Assembly (NCBI GenBank): GCA_946902875.1
Contig: OX336359.1
Location: 3,844,001 to 3,908,000 of the forward strand
Length of the DNA: 64,000 nucleotides
Source of the DNA: Nematopogon swammerdamellus
Taxonomy: Eukaryota; Arthropoda; Insecta; Lepidoptera; Adelidae
Reading direction: 5' to 3'
Below the pieces are notes generated by a model. The model saw nothing but the letters and a program-made list of their open reading frames with translations, did no database searches and was not told the DNA's origin. A program made the translations under genes and the position numbers. Shown piece by piece: positions 29,631-40,311 of this stretch (its first letter is position 1; each line of letters starts with the position of its first letter).

Positions 29631-30058
29631 TCCTCCCCGCCTTGGAGCGATGGATCCAACTGAATGTCCTCCATGGGTAGTGGGCACAGCCGAGTGACTG
29701 CTCTTCTGAGGGTGCCGCTCCGAGTCTTGATGTCCGCAACCCGCGCGACTCCGTCGGAGCCTGGGAACAGCTGGACGACCCGGCCGAGCAGCCATCTCAG
29801 TGGAGGTAGCCCGTCCTCTTTGATGATGACCAGAGTTCCGTCCTTCAGCTCGCTACGTGAAGTTTGCCACTTCGTTCGCCGCTGGAGCTCTGTAATGTAT
29901 TCTTTATAATAGCGGTTCCAGAAGTGCTGTTTCAATCTCCCGATGCGCTCGTATCGCTGCAACCTGACGGTGGCGACCCTCAGTGACCTGAGCATGAGGC
30001 AACATCGTGAGAGATCGTTCGACATGGAAATGTGCAGGAGTGAAGAGAGAGTAGACAC
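29591..30058 (-). pseudogene. BEL/Pao integrase, C-terminal part only
   Basis: A 155-codon frame. Residues ~32-64 carry RLQRYERIGRLKQHFWNRYY and QRRTKW. Residues ~74-120 carry LVIIKEDGLPPLRWLLGRVV and DGVARVADIKT, the conserved region C-terminal to the integrase core in BEL/Pao polyproteins. No DDE core precedes it. The frame runs through the polypurine tract into the 3' LTR before stopping. Confidence 0.85.
29631..29645 (-). promoter_or_regulatory. Polypurine tract of the BEL/Pao element
   Basis: AAGGCGGGGAGGA on the minus strand lies directly before the 3' LTR, where plus-strand DNA synthesis would be primed. Confidence 0.8.
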
Positions 30059-31482
30059 TAGGATTGGAAGGACACTAGGATTTGTTGAACGCGAATTTAA
30101 AATTGTACTTGGCCGAGAGTGGTATACATTTCCCCATACGTGAGGTGAACTTATTGAAAACCGAGTATTAAATTATTTGAAGTTGATAAAGTGAATGAGA
30201 TCGGTGTTGATATACTTAGGTATAATTTTATGTTATTTGATTTGAAAACGATTAACAAGTAGGAAAGTTTAAGTATAAATGATGAATTGCCGCTATGTAC
30301 TGGCAGTGCGATCATGTCGCTGACAAGCTCCAGGTGAAGGGCCAGAAGAGCAGACAAACTACAAATGGCGGTCAGCTATCGAAACTGACTCGCTTAGCAA
30401 ACTGAATTCAGTTATAGCGCTGCTCTGAAAGAAGTTCATCATTGATGAAAACTGTTTTACAATTTAATCAACAATAAAATTATTCATTTAAGATTATGTA
30501 GGTATATGTAGGTATATACTCTGAATGAATTTTAATTTGTATGCATTGTAAATGTTCTGCTTTTATGTGTTATGTTCTGCTTTTATGTGTTATAGTTTAA
30601 TAAGATGTTAAATGTGTAAATGCATTATGCTTGTTATGTTTTCTGAAAATGGATGATGAAGATGGATGAAAGGTTAAATGAATTTAAGAATATTGATTTG
30701 AATGTATAAATGTTATGTACGAGTATGAACGTATGAATGTTTTTATGAATGAGTAAATATGTTATTTCTTACGAATGTGTTGTGAGTAATTTTGTGTACA
30801 CAATGTGAATGAATTACACAATGTGACAGCAAAATAAATGTATGAATGTGTGAATATGTAGTGAATGGTTTTGTGTACACATGTGAGTGAGCGACACAAT
30901 GTGACACGAAACGATGTGTGTCATTTCATGATCAACGGCTGAACATGAAATGTATTTTACTAAGTCTTGCAGCGTACTTAGTAAATGTATTAGGTATTGC
31001 ATGTACCTACTTATGTAGATGCACCAGGCACTGTATGTACCTATGTATGTGCACCACGTACCTTTGTAGTTTGTGTTCATAGAAAGAGCATTGTTTCAGC
31101 ATTCTTTCTAATGAATACGCTGTCGTTTCGCCTACTCAAAGGAATCCCTTACTCGGAAGATGAATCCTTGAGGGGAAATGCGACTGCATGGTTGAGTAGA
31201 TCAATCAAATCAACCAGTATGTGTTCATAGAAGTAGCATTGTTTCAGCATTCTTTCTAATGAACACGCTGTCTTTTCGCCTACTCAAAGGAGTCCCTTAC
31301 TGGGAAGATGAATCCTTGAGGGGAAATGCGACTGCATGACTGATCGATCAATATGATTGACCGTTTGTATGTGTGCGTGTGTGGCGTGTGTGTGTGTGTG
31401 ACGTGAGTATATGTGTGTGTGTGTGACGCGTGTATGTGCTTGTATGAATTATGAATAGGAATGATGTAATGATAGGTTGCAC
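30059..31482. other. Non-coding middle of the BEL element, with tandem duplication
   Basis: AT-rich, TGAATG-rich sequence occupies the place of the deleted pol. Two tandem units (about 31,075-31,210 and 31,225-31,345), each with CATTGTTTCAGCATTCTTTC and GAATCCTTGAGGGGAAATGC, are about 90 percent alike by eye. A GTGTGTG tract follows at 31,370-31,435. I see no remnant of RT. Confidence 0.7.
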
Positions 31483-32460
31483 TCACGCTTCCCTTGTGTT
31501 CAAGAAGTGTGAAGTATGTGTAGGTATGTAAGTATGTTTACCATTATTGAATTTTGTATGTTTGTCGGAGGCGATAGTTCCTGAAACTAACCAACCGACC
31601 TTTGTTTTGTGAAATGAAGGTTTATGTTTACCAAAATATGCGGATACTAAGCACGATATTTTCCAATACAACATTGACCCTATTGGAGAGGGTGTGTTTA
31701 TGAAACTATCGGACAGTTGTATGTGTAATGGAAGGGACGATCTTCTTGTGTCTATTAATGAAGGAGATATTGAATGAATGATGTAAGATATGAAACAATA
31801 TGAGATGTATTTATTATATGTCTTTAGATGTGTACGTATGTTTTGATGCTCTTCTCTTACTAAGAGAAGGTTCCACTGACTGTCGTAGTTGCTAGAAGAA
31901 AAATCAATTGATTTGATAACCAATAATGCACTTTCCCTCAGAGCAACACGTAGACAGTGTTTGTTGAAAATGTCGATTGTTTCAATATCATGGATTGGCG
32001 AGACAAATATGTCTCTGAGCTCGAGCCAGTTCTGACACTGACCAGAGAAATGAAGTAAGTCTGTTGTAGAAAGTTTTGTTAATTGCTGACGGCTTGGCCC
32101 ACCTGTACCACGGACACGGATACCTTCCTGAGAGCTTGCCAGCGACCGACCAGTCTCCGGCGCCGGCGCACGGTTCACGCTGGCTTGTGCAGTCGACACC
32201 GAAAGATAGTACTGGATGTCGACCTGTTCGCGTTCGACGTACTGGTTATCTGAAATATTAGACAATAGTTCGATTTCAGTCTGGAAGTAATCGTAATCCG
32301 AGCATACAGCAGCAATTTTAGCTAATAGAATTTCTATTTCATTGGTTTGCAGATCGCTAAGAAACACGCATGATTTAATAACTTCCAAAAAAGTCTTAAA
32401 TTGCGATAATTTCGCTTTATAGGAACCAACTATTTTAATATTTCCTTTGTAGTTACTCAT
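31483..32460 (-). pseudogene. BEL/Pao gag, fused to a protease-domain remnant
   Basis: A 325-codon frame starts at ATG 32,458-32,460. Residues ~1-90 are an acidic, helical N-terminal gag region. Residues ~130-200 carry LLHFSGQCQNWLELRDIF and LRVALRESALLVIKSI, matching the gag domain Pfam calls DUF1759. Residues ~222-290 carry SLPLHIQLSDSF and KTKVGWLVSG, typical of the end of the BEL/Pao aspartic protease domain. The protease active site and the gag zinc knuckles are absent, so a deletion joined the two parts in frame. Length is far below the usual single BEL polyprotein. Confidence 0.8.
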
Positions 32461-33446
32461 TGTGCCTAAATTTAAATGTCTAATGTTAATTTATTTAATT
32501 TAATTTTGTATTTAAATGTATGTATATATTTTGTAATGTAAGCTAGGAAGCAATACGTAGGTACCTGATTAAGCAAGCAAAGCAAAAGCGATCTGAAACT
32601 GTAAGCAAAGCGATTAGTTTTCGTTTTAATCTATAAATTGCGATACTTAAATTTTGTGTTAACGGAATAGGTAGGCGACGCGCGACGACGTGCTCGTAGG
32701 TAGGCGCGCGCTGGAACCGGTTATCGGCGGCGGCGGCGGCGCTCACCGCTGAACACGGAACGCCGAATCTGTGCGGGTAGACACAAAATGCAAGAACAGA
32801 CATACACAAACGATAAAACGAAATAATGCTATTATGGATGAAGACTGGATGAAAGATTTAGATTGTATGATTGAACGGAATTTATTGTAAAGCTGATTGA
32901 ATGACAGATATATTTAATTAATGAAGCAATTGTTTGCAAGCTGATTTTAAGATAGAATGAAGCAATGTACACAACTAAGCCAAATAAATGATTGTAAAGC
33001 AATAATCGTGCAAAGCGAGAATGAATATAGTTAATGAAATGAATGAATGAAATATTGTAGGAAAGATCATGAGAATGAATGGGAGAAGTGAGAAGATGGG
33101 AACGATCTCACGCCGCCGCTGATGTGTGAGTTGACTTGAGGTGGAGGCTGCCGCCGCGCCGCGCGAGCTGCGTGCTGCGCCGCGCTGGAGCGGTGCGCTG
33201 GTCGTGCTGGGCGTCGAGCTGGTTGCTGTCGACGTCGCCAGATGCGCTGCCACCCCACCTTGTCTCGTTCCGCGTTGCAGATTGATGTTCTGCTTGCTGG
33301 TGATTCTGCCGTGATGTTGTGGCGTGGTGGTGTTTCGCCTCGCGTGCACGCCGCGCTGCCGATCTCGGTAGGTCGCGCGCGCGGCCGATAGTAGCTGGGT
33401 ACTCCGCGCCGCGTGCTGCTTGTCTCTTCGGTTCGAATGGACCATA
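32461..33446 (-). other. Leader of the BEL element
   Basis: About 985 bases lie between the 5' LTR and gag. The half next to the LTR is GC-rich (a 156-codon frame at 32,975-33,445 is low-complexity A/R/S/T and unlikely to be a real protein). The rest is AT-rich. A GCGGCG repeat lies near 32,727-32,741. Confidence 0.6.
33426..33445 (-). promoter_or_regulatory. Probable primer-binding site of the BEL element
   Basis: Two bases inside the 5' LTR the minus strand reads TGGTCCATTCGAACCGAAG. It starts with TGG (complement of tRNA CCA) and contains TTCGAACC, the complement of a tRNA T-arm. The primer tRNA cannot be named. Confidence 0.55.
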
Positions 33447-33737
33447 TGGTGGCGCCTAACTCTCCGTTGAATGTTCGCCGAACGCAGTTAGGGGAGCTCT
33501 TCAGAAAAATGCGGTGGTGGACTGTACTTTCGGTTTAATAAATGAAATTATGTAACGTAATGACATGAATGTGAGTGTAAGAGCGCGGTGCGTGCGCTCG
33601 CCGTCGCGGTGGTTGGCAGAATGTCGGTAGGCTGCGACGGAGAGGGGAGCTGCCGCCGCCGCCCGTCGCCCGCGCACCTCCCCGCAGTACCGTGTGCCTA
33701 GTGGTCGACGGTGCGGAGACTAGTGGTCGCGTGAACA
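33447..33737 (-). repeat. BEL/Pao 5' LTR (291 bp)
   Basis: Same length and, by eye, same sequence as the 3' LTR. It would hold promoter and polyadenylation signals. Confidence 0.95.
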
Positions 33738-34318
33738 CTTATAGTTTCGCCATGTCCGTCCGTCTGTCTGTCCGCGGCTTAGCTCAGAGACCCTTAGTAC
33801 TAGAACGTTGTAAGTTGGTATGGGTATACATACTAATAACGCTGACAAAGTGTTAAATAAAAATTTTGAAATAAATTTTTTTATGGTACCTCCCCTACAC
33901 CTAAAGTGTAGTATGTATGTATGTAAAATTAATCTGCTAAATAATAAGTCTATATAACTACTTAAATAAGTCTCCTAAAAATACCTAAAAAATCTAATAT
34001 ATTTTAAAGCCAAATTACATTTTGCGAAATTTCTAAGACAATTACAACAAGAGCAGAAAATAGTAATTTAGTTTTAATATGAAATAGGTAATGTCTTAAT
34101 GTATTCTATTTACTGTTCTATTTCTAATTAGTTAGACTTCGTATAAGAGAACAAAGAAACGTATTATTTTCTGAAATTCAGTTTCTATGTTGACGTGGAA
34201 AAATATCTAATGACGTCACAAGACTGTTTTTATTCTTTCTATTTTTAGGTAGAAATTGGAACGAAAAGAGCCCGTAAATAGTTTCGAGTCTTACATAACA
34301 AATTTACCGTAAATAGGT
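33738..34318. other. Right half of the BEL target repeat and unassigned DNA
   Basis: CTTATAGTTTCGCCATGTCC to TACCTCCCCTACACCTAAAG (to about 33,910) continues the repeat cut at 29,339. The rest is AT-rich, without a gene. Confidence 0.55.
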
Positions 34319-34873
34319 GTATACTCTGTTCAACCAGTGTTGACAGTGACATAATCACAGTTTACCGCGCCTCCCAACACCCGAAGGGATGAATGCGCGT
34401 TTACTCGTACACAGCTCATTCTTCATTTGGAAATCACTCGACACGGACAATGCGTTTGTACTTGTCGTCGTGCGGCCAATGGAATTCTTACCGTAGTTTT
34501 TTACCAAAGTTGCCATTAGTACTTATAATAAGTAAGACACATTCTGAATACTATTAGCGGATTTTCAAAAGTATTCCAGAAATCTTTAAATCAAAACAGC
34601 TTTACTCACGGTTCTACCCGAGCTATGTGGCTCGACGTTTCAGAACATTTCCCAGAATAATACTAAGCTCAGTAAGTTTTTTTTTCATCTTACATGTATT
34701 TAATTATTTCTACATTATATCTTTAGAAACTTTATTACGTAATGTATTTTTTTAAAAGATTAACTCTGATAACAAAAGTGCATTCTGTTCGGACCGGTTC
34801 AGAGAATATGCCTCTATGTAAACGATCATTATTTGCGATGAGTCACTGCCAACATTGGCCGAACAGAGTATAC
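34319..34873. mobile_element. Miniature element with ~32-bp terminal inverted repeats
   Basis: GTATACTCTGTTCAACCAGT at the left and the inverse of ATTGGCCGAACAGAGTATAC at the right match along ~32 bp with about five mismatches. No transposase frame. A TA target site is possible but not proven. Confidence 0.7.
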
Positions 34874-35116
34874 ATAGAGATGAGAAACAGAGAGGCTAGA
34901 TAGGCAACGAGAGCGCTCTGTATGGGAATATGGTGTAGTCAAAATGCCTAGGTACCAATCAAGCACAGACGCGCCCTTTCATTGGCTGTTGTAGATGATG
35001 TAGCTTGATGCGGCAATTATGTCTGAGTGACGACTGACGACTGAGTGTCAGCGTGCGAATTGCTGCGAATATTATTGTTAGGAAATCGTTTGACTACAAT
35101 TTTATTACTATTATTA
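34874..35116. other. Unassigned DNA
   Basis: No gene or repeat recognised. Confidence 0.4.
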
Positions 35117-35480
35117 CTAGCTTTTGCCTGCGGCTTCGCTCGCGTGAAATTCGTATTTAAAAAGAAGAAAGTAAGTAAGCCTGCTTCCGTACCTTTATTT
35201 CGGCGGGCGGAACAATTCGGTTTGTATGAGATCCACATCTTAGCGTGGCCGGAAGTGAATTTTAGTTAGCCTATCCTGTGTCCCGTATAGTAAAATGTGC
35301 TTGTACTAAGTTTCATCGAATTCGGATGATGGCTTTAAGAGTTATGGCGGAACATACATACATACATACAGAAAAGATTTCTAAAAATCGTCAATTTAGC
35401 TTTAGTATCATACATAGAGGCTACAAACTCAATATTTCCTAAAACAAAGTAACTTACTCCATGACCATCCCTTACAGATT
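35117..35480 (-). mobile_element. Helitron-like element, short form, reverse
   Basis: CTAG end at 35,117 after an A (T in element orientation), the 3' hairpin (GCGGCTTCGCTCGCG on the plus strand), then the family body to CCATCCCTTACAGATTT. The TC end is obscured by TA repeats at 35,481-35,510. It lies in inverted orientation to the copy at 36,643. Confidence 0.7.
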
Positions 35481-35512
35481 TATTATATATATATATAATA
35501 TATATATAATAA
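35481..35512. repeat. (TA)n tract
   Basis: Alternating TA/TAA at the Helitron-LINE junction. Confidence 0.85.
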
Positions 35513-35534
35513 ATCATTAAAAAAAAAAATTATT

Positions 35535-36642
35535 CATTGAAAAATCATTCAATCAACATTGAACTCTAGAAATATTATAAAGGCCATAAATACATACGCA
35601 ACACCGGTTCTTATATATACTTTCAATGTAATAAATTATACTATGGATGACTTTAAAAAAATTGACAGAAAAACCAGGAAACTCCTAAACATATATAACA
35701 TGCATCAACAAAAATCAAATACAGAAAGACTATATTTACCAGTCAATGAAGGAGGAAGAGGCCTATTAAACATAGAAAATCTATATATCAAATTAACTAT
35801 TAAAATGGAAAAATATTTAGATGACAAAAATGACAACGTCCTAAAAGTAATTGTTGATCATGATAACGAAAAAGGCCTATATAACATAATTTCACAAGGT
35901 AAAAAATTTAGACAAAAACTTAATATCGAACTACCCACGGAAGATGAAATCTTAATCCACAAAAAACAGACTGAACGATCCAAAGAAAATTGGAAAGAAA
36001 AGCCATTACATGGTCAAATTGTGAGAGAGGTACTAATGAACCCAAATACAGATATTGAAAAATCTTTTTTGTGGCAAAAAAAACAACCTACATCTCCCCA
36101 AATGGAATCTAAAATCTTTGTAATACAAGAACAATCGGTCAGAACAAAACAGTTTGAACGAGGTATTTTAAAACTTGATACAGACGGACGATGCCGATTA
36201 TGTCATGAAAAAGATGAAACAGTCAGACATATTATCTCAGGATGCAAAATATTAGTACAGCCACTATACCTAAAAAGACATAATCAACTAGTCAAATACG
36301 TTTACTGGAATTTACTCAAGAAACACAAGTTCGAAACAACTAAATTTTGGTGGAAATGCCCGTTAAATGAACCTCATGTGGTGGAAAATGAAGAATTTAA
36401 ACTAATATGGGAGATTGCTGTCACCACAGATTATGCGTTACCTAACAATCGACCAGACCTTATATATGTAGACAAAAATAAAAACAGAACTTACCTTATC
36501 GATATCACAGTACCGTCCGATTATAACCTCACTAGGAAGGAAAATGAAAAACTTACTAAATACTACGCACTAAAAATTGAGGTCCAAAGATTGTGGAATA
36601 CAAGAGTCGAAATTGTCCCAATAGTTATTGGCACTACTGGAA
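35535..36642 (+). pseudogene. R2/R4-type LINE ORF, C-terminal two-thirds (left part)
   Basis: Open from about 35,535 and, from the first ATG at 35,559, for 361 codons up to the Helitron junction. Residues ~1-80 (INTYATPVLIYTFNVINYTM, ERLYLPVNEGGRGLLNIENL) are the region after the RT palm. A CCHC zinc finger is at C212, C215, H224, C229 (CRLCHEKDETVRHIISGC). A restriction-like endonuclease follows with RPD at 298-300 and D315 (YLIDITVPSDYN), a PD-x14-D pattern. This order (RT, CCHC, PD-D nuclease) defines the R2/R4/Dong group. The RT catalytic part is absent, as expected of a 5'-truncated copy. No stop interrupts the frame, so the insertion is not old. Confidence 0.85.
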
Positions 36643-37335
36643 TCAATACTAATAATAAATCTGTAAGGGATGGTCATGGAGTAAGTTACTTTGTTTTAGG
36701 AAATATTGAGTTTGTAGCCTCTATGTATGATACTAAAGCTAAATTGACGATTTTTAGAAATCTTTTCTGTATGTATGTATGTATGTATGTATGTTCCGCC
36801 ATAACTCTTAAAGCCATCATCCGAATTCAATGAAACTTAGTACAAGCACATTCTACTATACGGGACACAGGATAGGCTAACTAAAATTCACTTCCGGCCA
36901 CGCTAAGATGTGGCTCCCATACAAATCGAATCGAAATAAAAGCGGCGCGGCGCGGCGGCGGTTGGTGGCGGCTAACTGCGGAGGCTGGTGGCGGCGGGGG
37001 AGGTGCGGGGCGCGGCACGGGGTGCGGTCTGGCGGAGCGCGGTGTGTGTATACATTGTCTCGAGCAGAGTATCTTATTTAATTCGATTCATAATATTATG
37101 TAGGTTTACTTCGTTAGGTATCTATTTGATTAATTTTAGGTGCAAAGTGTTGTTGCAAGTCGATGTTAGCGGATATTTACTTAACTGGAGTTCATATTTG
37201 ATTTAAGTTATTTGATCGTATGTTTATTATATTGTACGTACGTAGTGTAGTACCTATGCGCGCAATATTAACGAAAAGATTCTTATTTTTACCGGACTAC
37301 GGCGAAGCGAAAAGGAGAGTTATGTGTTTGACCGG

Positions 37336-37431
37336 TATGTATGTATGTATGTATGTATGTATGTATGTATGTATGTATGTATGTATGTATGTATGTATGT
37401 ATGTATGTATGTATGTATGTATGTATGTATG
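37336..37431. repeat. (TATG)n array
   Basis: About 24 perfect 4-base units. Frames reading MYVCMYVC are artefacts of it. Matching arrays in reverse (CATA) are at 48,520-48,613 and 57,829-57,931. Confidence 0.95.
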
Positions 37432-37784
37432 TTCATCTGTTTCCTCATAACTTCGAAACTACTTATCATAATTTGACAAATGAGGTATCGTTGGATGCGT
37501 CTTGACGCTGGTTATAGGCTATGTGATGTCTGATGTCCCATAAAATTGGATATGGTGCCCTCTAAAGGACATAAAGTCAAGTAATGATGCCGTGTTGGGT
37601 ATCAAATGAAAGGGCTTAATTAACACATTTCAAAAATGTATATATTGTTAGCTGTTGCTTTCGGATTTGCTTGCATGCATCCGATAATTGGGAATAATTT
37701 CTAAAATCAGGGCTCACTCCAAACCTACCCAAAATACATCATACTAATATTATAAACGCGAAAGTTTGTGAATGAGTGGCGTTC

Positions 37785-38895
37785 AGGAAGACGATATACC
37801 TGCTCAAAGAAAGTAAGTAACTAATGGCGAGGCCGAAGGCCGAGCTGCGTTCGGGAAGACTATAAACCTTCTCGAAGAAAGTAAGTAACAAAAGGCGAGG
37901 CCGAAGGCCGAGCTGCGTTCAGGAAGACCCTAAACCTTCTCGAAGAAAGCAAGTAACAAAGAGCGAGGCCGAAGGCCGAGCTGCGTTCAGGAAGAGGATA
38001 AACCTTCTCGAAGACTTTCTTTGAAAAGGTTGTCCTCTTCCTGAAAGCAGCTCGGCCTTCGGCCTCGCCCATAATTACTTACTGTCTTCGAGAAGGTTTA
38101 TCGTTTTCCTGAACGCAGCTCGGCCTTCGGCCTCGCCCTCTGTTACTTACTTTCTTCGAAAAGGTTACCCTCATCCTGAACGCAGCTCGGCCTTCGGCCT
38201 CGACCTTTGTTACTTTCTTTCTTAAAGATGGTTTATCCTCTTCCTGAACGCAGCTCGGCCTTCGGCCTCGCCCATAGTTACTTACTGTCTTCGAGAAGGT
38301 TTATCGTCTTCCTGAACGCAGCTCGGCCTTCGGCCTCGCCCTTTGTTACTTACTTTCTTCGAGAAGTTTTATGGTATTCCTGAACGCAGCTCGGCCTTCG
38401 GCCTCGCCCTTTGTTACTTACTTTCTTCGAGAAGTTTTATGGTATTCCTGAACGCAGCTCGGCCTTCGGCCTCGCCCTCTGTTACTTACTTTCTTTGAAA
38501 AGGTTATCCTCTTCCTGAACGCAGCTCGGCCTTCGGCCTCGCCCATAGTTACTAACTGTCTTCGATAAAGTTTATCGTTTTCCTGAACGCAGCTCGGCCT
38601 TCGGCCTCGCCCTCTGTTACTTACTTTCTTCGAAAAGGTTACCCTCATCCTGAACGCAGCTCGGCCTTCGGCCTCGCCCATAGTTACTTACTTTCTTCGA
38701 AAAGGTTATCCTCTTCCTGAACGCAGCTCGGCCTTCGGCCTCGCCCATAGTTACTTCCTGTCTTCGAGAAGGTTTATCGTCTTCCTGAACGCAACTCCTC
38801 AAAAAGTAACTCACTTTCTTCGAGACGGTTTATCGTTTACCTGAACCCAGCTCGCCCTTAATTACTAGCCTGAACCCAGCTCGCCCTTAGTTCTT
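37785..38895. repeat. 60-70-bp repeat array with an orientation switch
   Basis: Units carry AGGCCGAAGGCCGAGCTGCG, TTCAGGAAGACGATAAACC and TCGAAGAAAGTAAGTAAC. The first four (to about 38,015) point one way. The remaining ~13 are inverted (CGCAGCTCGGCCTTCGGCCT). GGCCGAAGGCC in each unit is itself a small hairpin. Frames such as GEAEGRAAFRKR are read-through of the array. Confidence 0.9.
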
Positions 38896-38943
38896 CCTTT
38901 TAAATACGAATTTCACGCGAGCGAAGCCGCGGGCAAAAGCTAG

Positions 38944-39092
38944 TAATAAATAAAACTGCAGAGAAACATATAAAAACTTTAGACGCTGGTATAAAATTAG
39001 AAATACTCCAACAACAGGCTGCAATTGAAACTACAAAAATAATTACGAAATTTCTAACTGGAATTTTACCACCTGACAGTGATGATCAATAG
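38944..39092 (+). pseudogene. R2/R4-type LINE ORF, C-terminal end (right part)
   Basis: Resumes in phase after the Helitron-like insert: KTAEKHIKTLDAGIKLEIL, then TKFLTGILPPDSDDQ and a TAG at 39,090-39,092. About 49 codons complete the polypeptide that breaks at 36,642. Confidence 0.8.
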
Positions 39093-39322
39093 ATAATAAT
39101 ATATAATATAACTCAAGATTGATCGGTGGGCCCGTCTTCTATCTTGGGAGGCACTCGAGCGAGGACGGGTGGCAGACCGGCGAGTACAAATGGTGTATCG
39201 CCGACGACTCCGGAAAATGCGGAAGGATAAAGTTATATATATATATATTGATATTGATGATGATGATTAGTATTGATTGATGATGATTGATTTACTTAAT
39301 TTTAAATCTAAGAAACATTACA
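39093..39322 (+). mobile_element. R2/R4-type LINE 3' UTR and tail
   Basis: Follows the stop: GATCGGTGGGCCCGTCTTCT, GAGGACGGGTGGCAGACCGG, AATGCGGAAGGATAAAG, then TA repeats and (GAT)n (39,232-39,300). Short-repeat targets fit R4/Dong-type elements. No long A tail. Confidence 0.6.
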
Positions 39323-39409
39323 GGCTTTGAAGCGTCGTCTCTGTCGCACAGACGTGCGAATTCGTGCGACAGAGACGGCGCTCTACAGCCGGATTGTCTC
39401 TTTCTTAGA
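39323..39409. mobile_element. Snapback element (family of 18,908)
   Basis: GAAGCGTCGTCTCTGTCGCA and TGCGACAGAGACGGCGCTC are inverted, and CGGATTGTCTCTTTCTTAG forms the right end. The left end is shortened. Confidence 0.7.
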
Positions 39410-39993
39410 TTCTTATTAAATACTTGTCAATCATATTTTTGAATGCACTTATCATTGGGTGCTTCAATAACTTATTCGGGCAGTTTATTCCAGCTGTTTA
39501 CGAGTCAGGAATACGTAGAGAATATTTTATAGTATAGGTATACGAACAAAGGTAATTTACCTCAAGATCCTCAGCTTTTCCGGTACAGATATTTAACTAT
39601 AAAAAAAGTGCTTAAATTAATAAACAATAAATAATTATTGCCTTTTCCTACCACGGCCAGGGGCGCCAAAACTTTGGCGCGCCGTTTAGTTATCTTCCAG
39701 TTTGTTGCGAAGGGCTGGAACAACAAACCCAATATTTCGTGAAATTTTCTATAATTCGATTTGAAATGTTACATTTTCGGCCAACATTTTGTGTAACATT
39801 TGTTCGGTGCGGACGTCTAAAATTTACTTTATCTGCTGACTTATGGGTTTTGTTTGGGCCTCAAACTTTTAAAACCTTTCGATATAATAATTGTTGGACG
39901 TAATTCAGTTTTTTTTTGGAACGAAGTTCCTTATCGCGAGAGGCCGAAAAAAGTGTAAGACTTCGACCGTCACGACACTATTTTATTGTAGTA
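39410..39993. other. Unassigned DNA
   Basis: No gene or repeat recognised. Confidence 0.4.
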
Positions 39994-40237
39994 CTAGCTT
40001 TTGCCCGCGGCTTCGCTCGCGTGAAATTCGTATTTCAAAGGAAGAACTATGGGCGAGCTGGGTTCAGGCTAGTAACTAAGGGCGAGCTGGGTTCAGGTAA
40101 ACGATAAACCGTCTCGAAGAAAGTGAGTAACATTTTGAGGCCGAAGGCGGAGTTGCGTTCAGGAAGACGATAAACCTTCTCGAAGACAGTAAGTAACTAT
40201 GGGCGAGGCCGAAGGCCGAGCTGCGTTCAGGGTAGTA
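39994..40237 (-). mobile_element. Helitron-like fragment, CTAG end and ~3 array units
   Basis: CTAGCTTTTGCCCGCGGCTT after an A, then TATTTCAAAGGAAGAA, and units of the array to CCGAGCTGCGTTCAGGG. The rest is lost. Confidence 0.75.
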
Positions 40238-40311
40238 TGTGTGTTTGTGTTTGCAAGCGTGTGCATAACCAGTTTCACTGTTTTCATTTTAGGATTTAGT
40301 ATCACTATTGA

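Larger units (their letters stand above)
29340..33737 (-). mobile_element. BEL/Pao LTR retrotransposon, internally deleted (4,398 bp)
   Basis: Two 291-bp LTRs flanked by the 5-bp duplication CTTAT (29,335-29,339 and 33,738-33,742) define the insertion. In the element's own orientation (minus): 5' LTR, long leader, gag with a protease remnant, a non-coding middle, the integrase C-terminus, a polypurine tract and 3' LTR. Reverse transcriptase, RNase H and the integrase core are missing, so it needs enzymes in trans. The two LTRs look identical by eye, which points to recent insertion. Confidence 0.9.
36643..38943 (+). mobile_element. Helitron-like non-autonomous element, long form (2,301 bp)
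   Basis: Starts TCAATACTAATAATAAATC after A36,642 and ends GGGCAAAAGCTAG before T38,944. A GCGAGC-GAA-GCCGC hairpin lies just inside the 3' end, and there is no target duplication. Internal order: body shared with the short forms (36,655-36,930), a GC-rich GCGGCGGTTGGTGGCGGC tract (36,944-37,035), a ~300-bp AT-rich part, a (TATG)n array (37,336-37,431), a ~350-bp stretch unique to this copy, then the 60-70-bp repeat array (37,785-38,895). No Rep/helicase. Insertion between A and T and the frame restoration described in the findings support the Helitron class. Confidence 0.8.

Noticed and set aside
32975..33445. 156-codon frame in the BEL leader
   Set aside because: Low-complexity A/R/S/T composition, adjacent to the LTR and before the gag start. 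No recognised domain.
36643..36833. C-terminal 63 codons of the 424-codon frame at 35,559-36,833
   Set aside because: They are translated from the Helitron-like insert. The same residues appear on the minus strand at 35,335-35,517 within another copy.
35117..36940. Inverted copies around the LINE as terminal repeats of one transposon
   Set aside because: Each is a separate Helitron-like copy: the right one extends 2.3 kb and the LINE frame resumes beyond it.
37220..37450. Open frames reading MYVCMYVC in the TATG/CATA arrays (also near 48.5 and 57.8 kb)
   Set aside because: They are translations of a 4-base microsatellite and would stay open in several frames.
38418..38814. Frames reading GEAEGRAAFRKR / GRGRRPSCVQ as a repetitive protein
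   Set aside because: They follow the period of the flip array inside a Helitron-like element, occur on one strand in each half of the palindrome and have no start context or domain.
37785..38895. Array resembling a CRISPR
   Set aside because: Units are contiguous and diverged, lack unique spacers, flip orientation, and the genome is eukaryotic with no cas genes.
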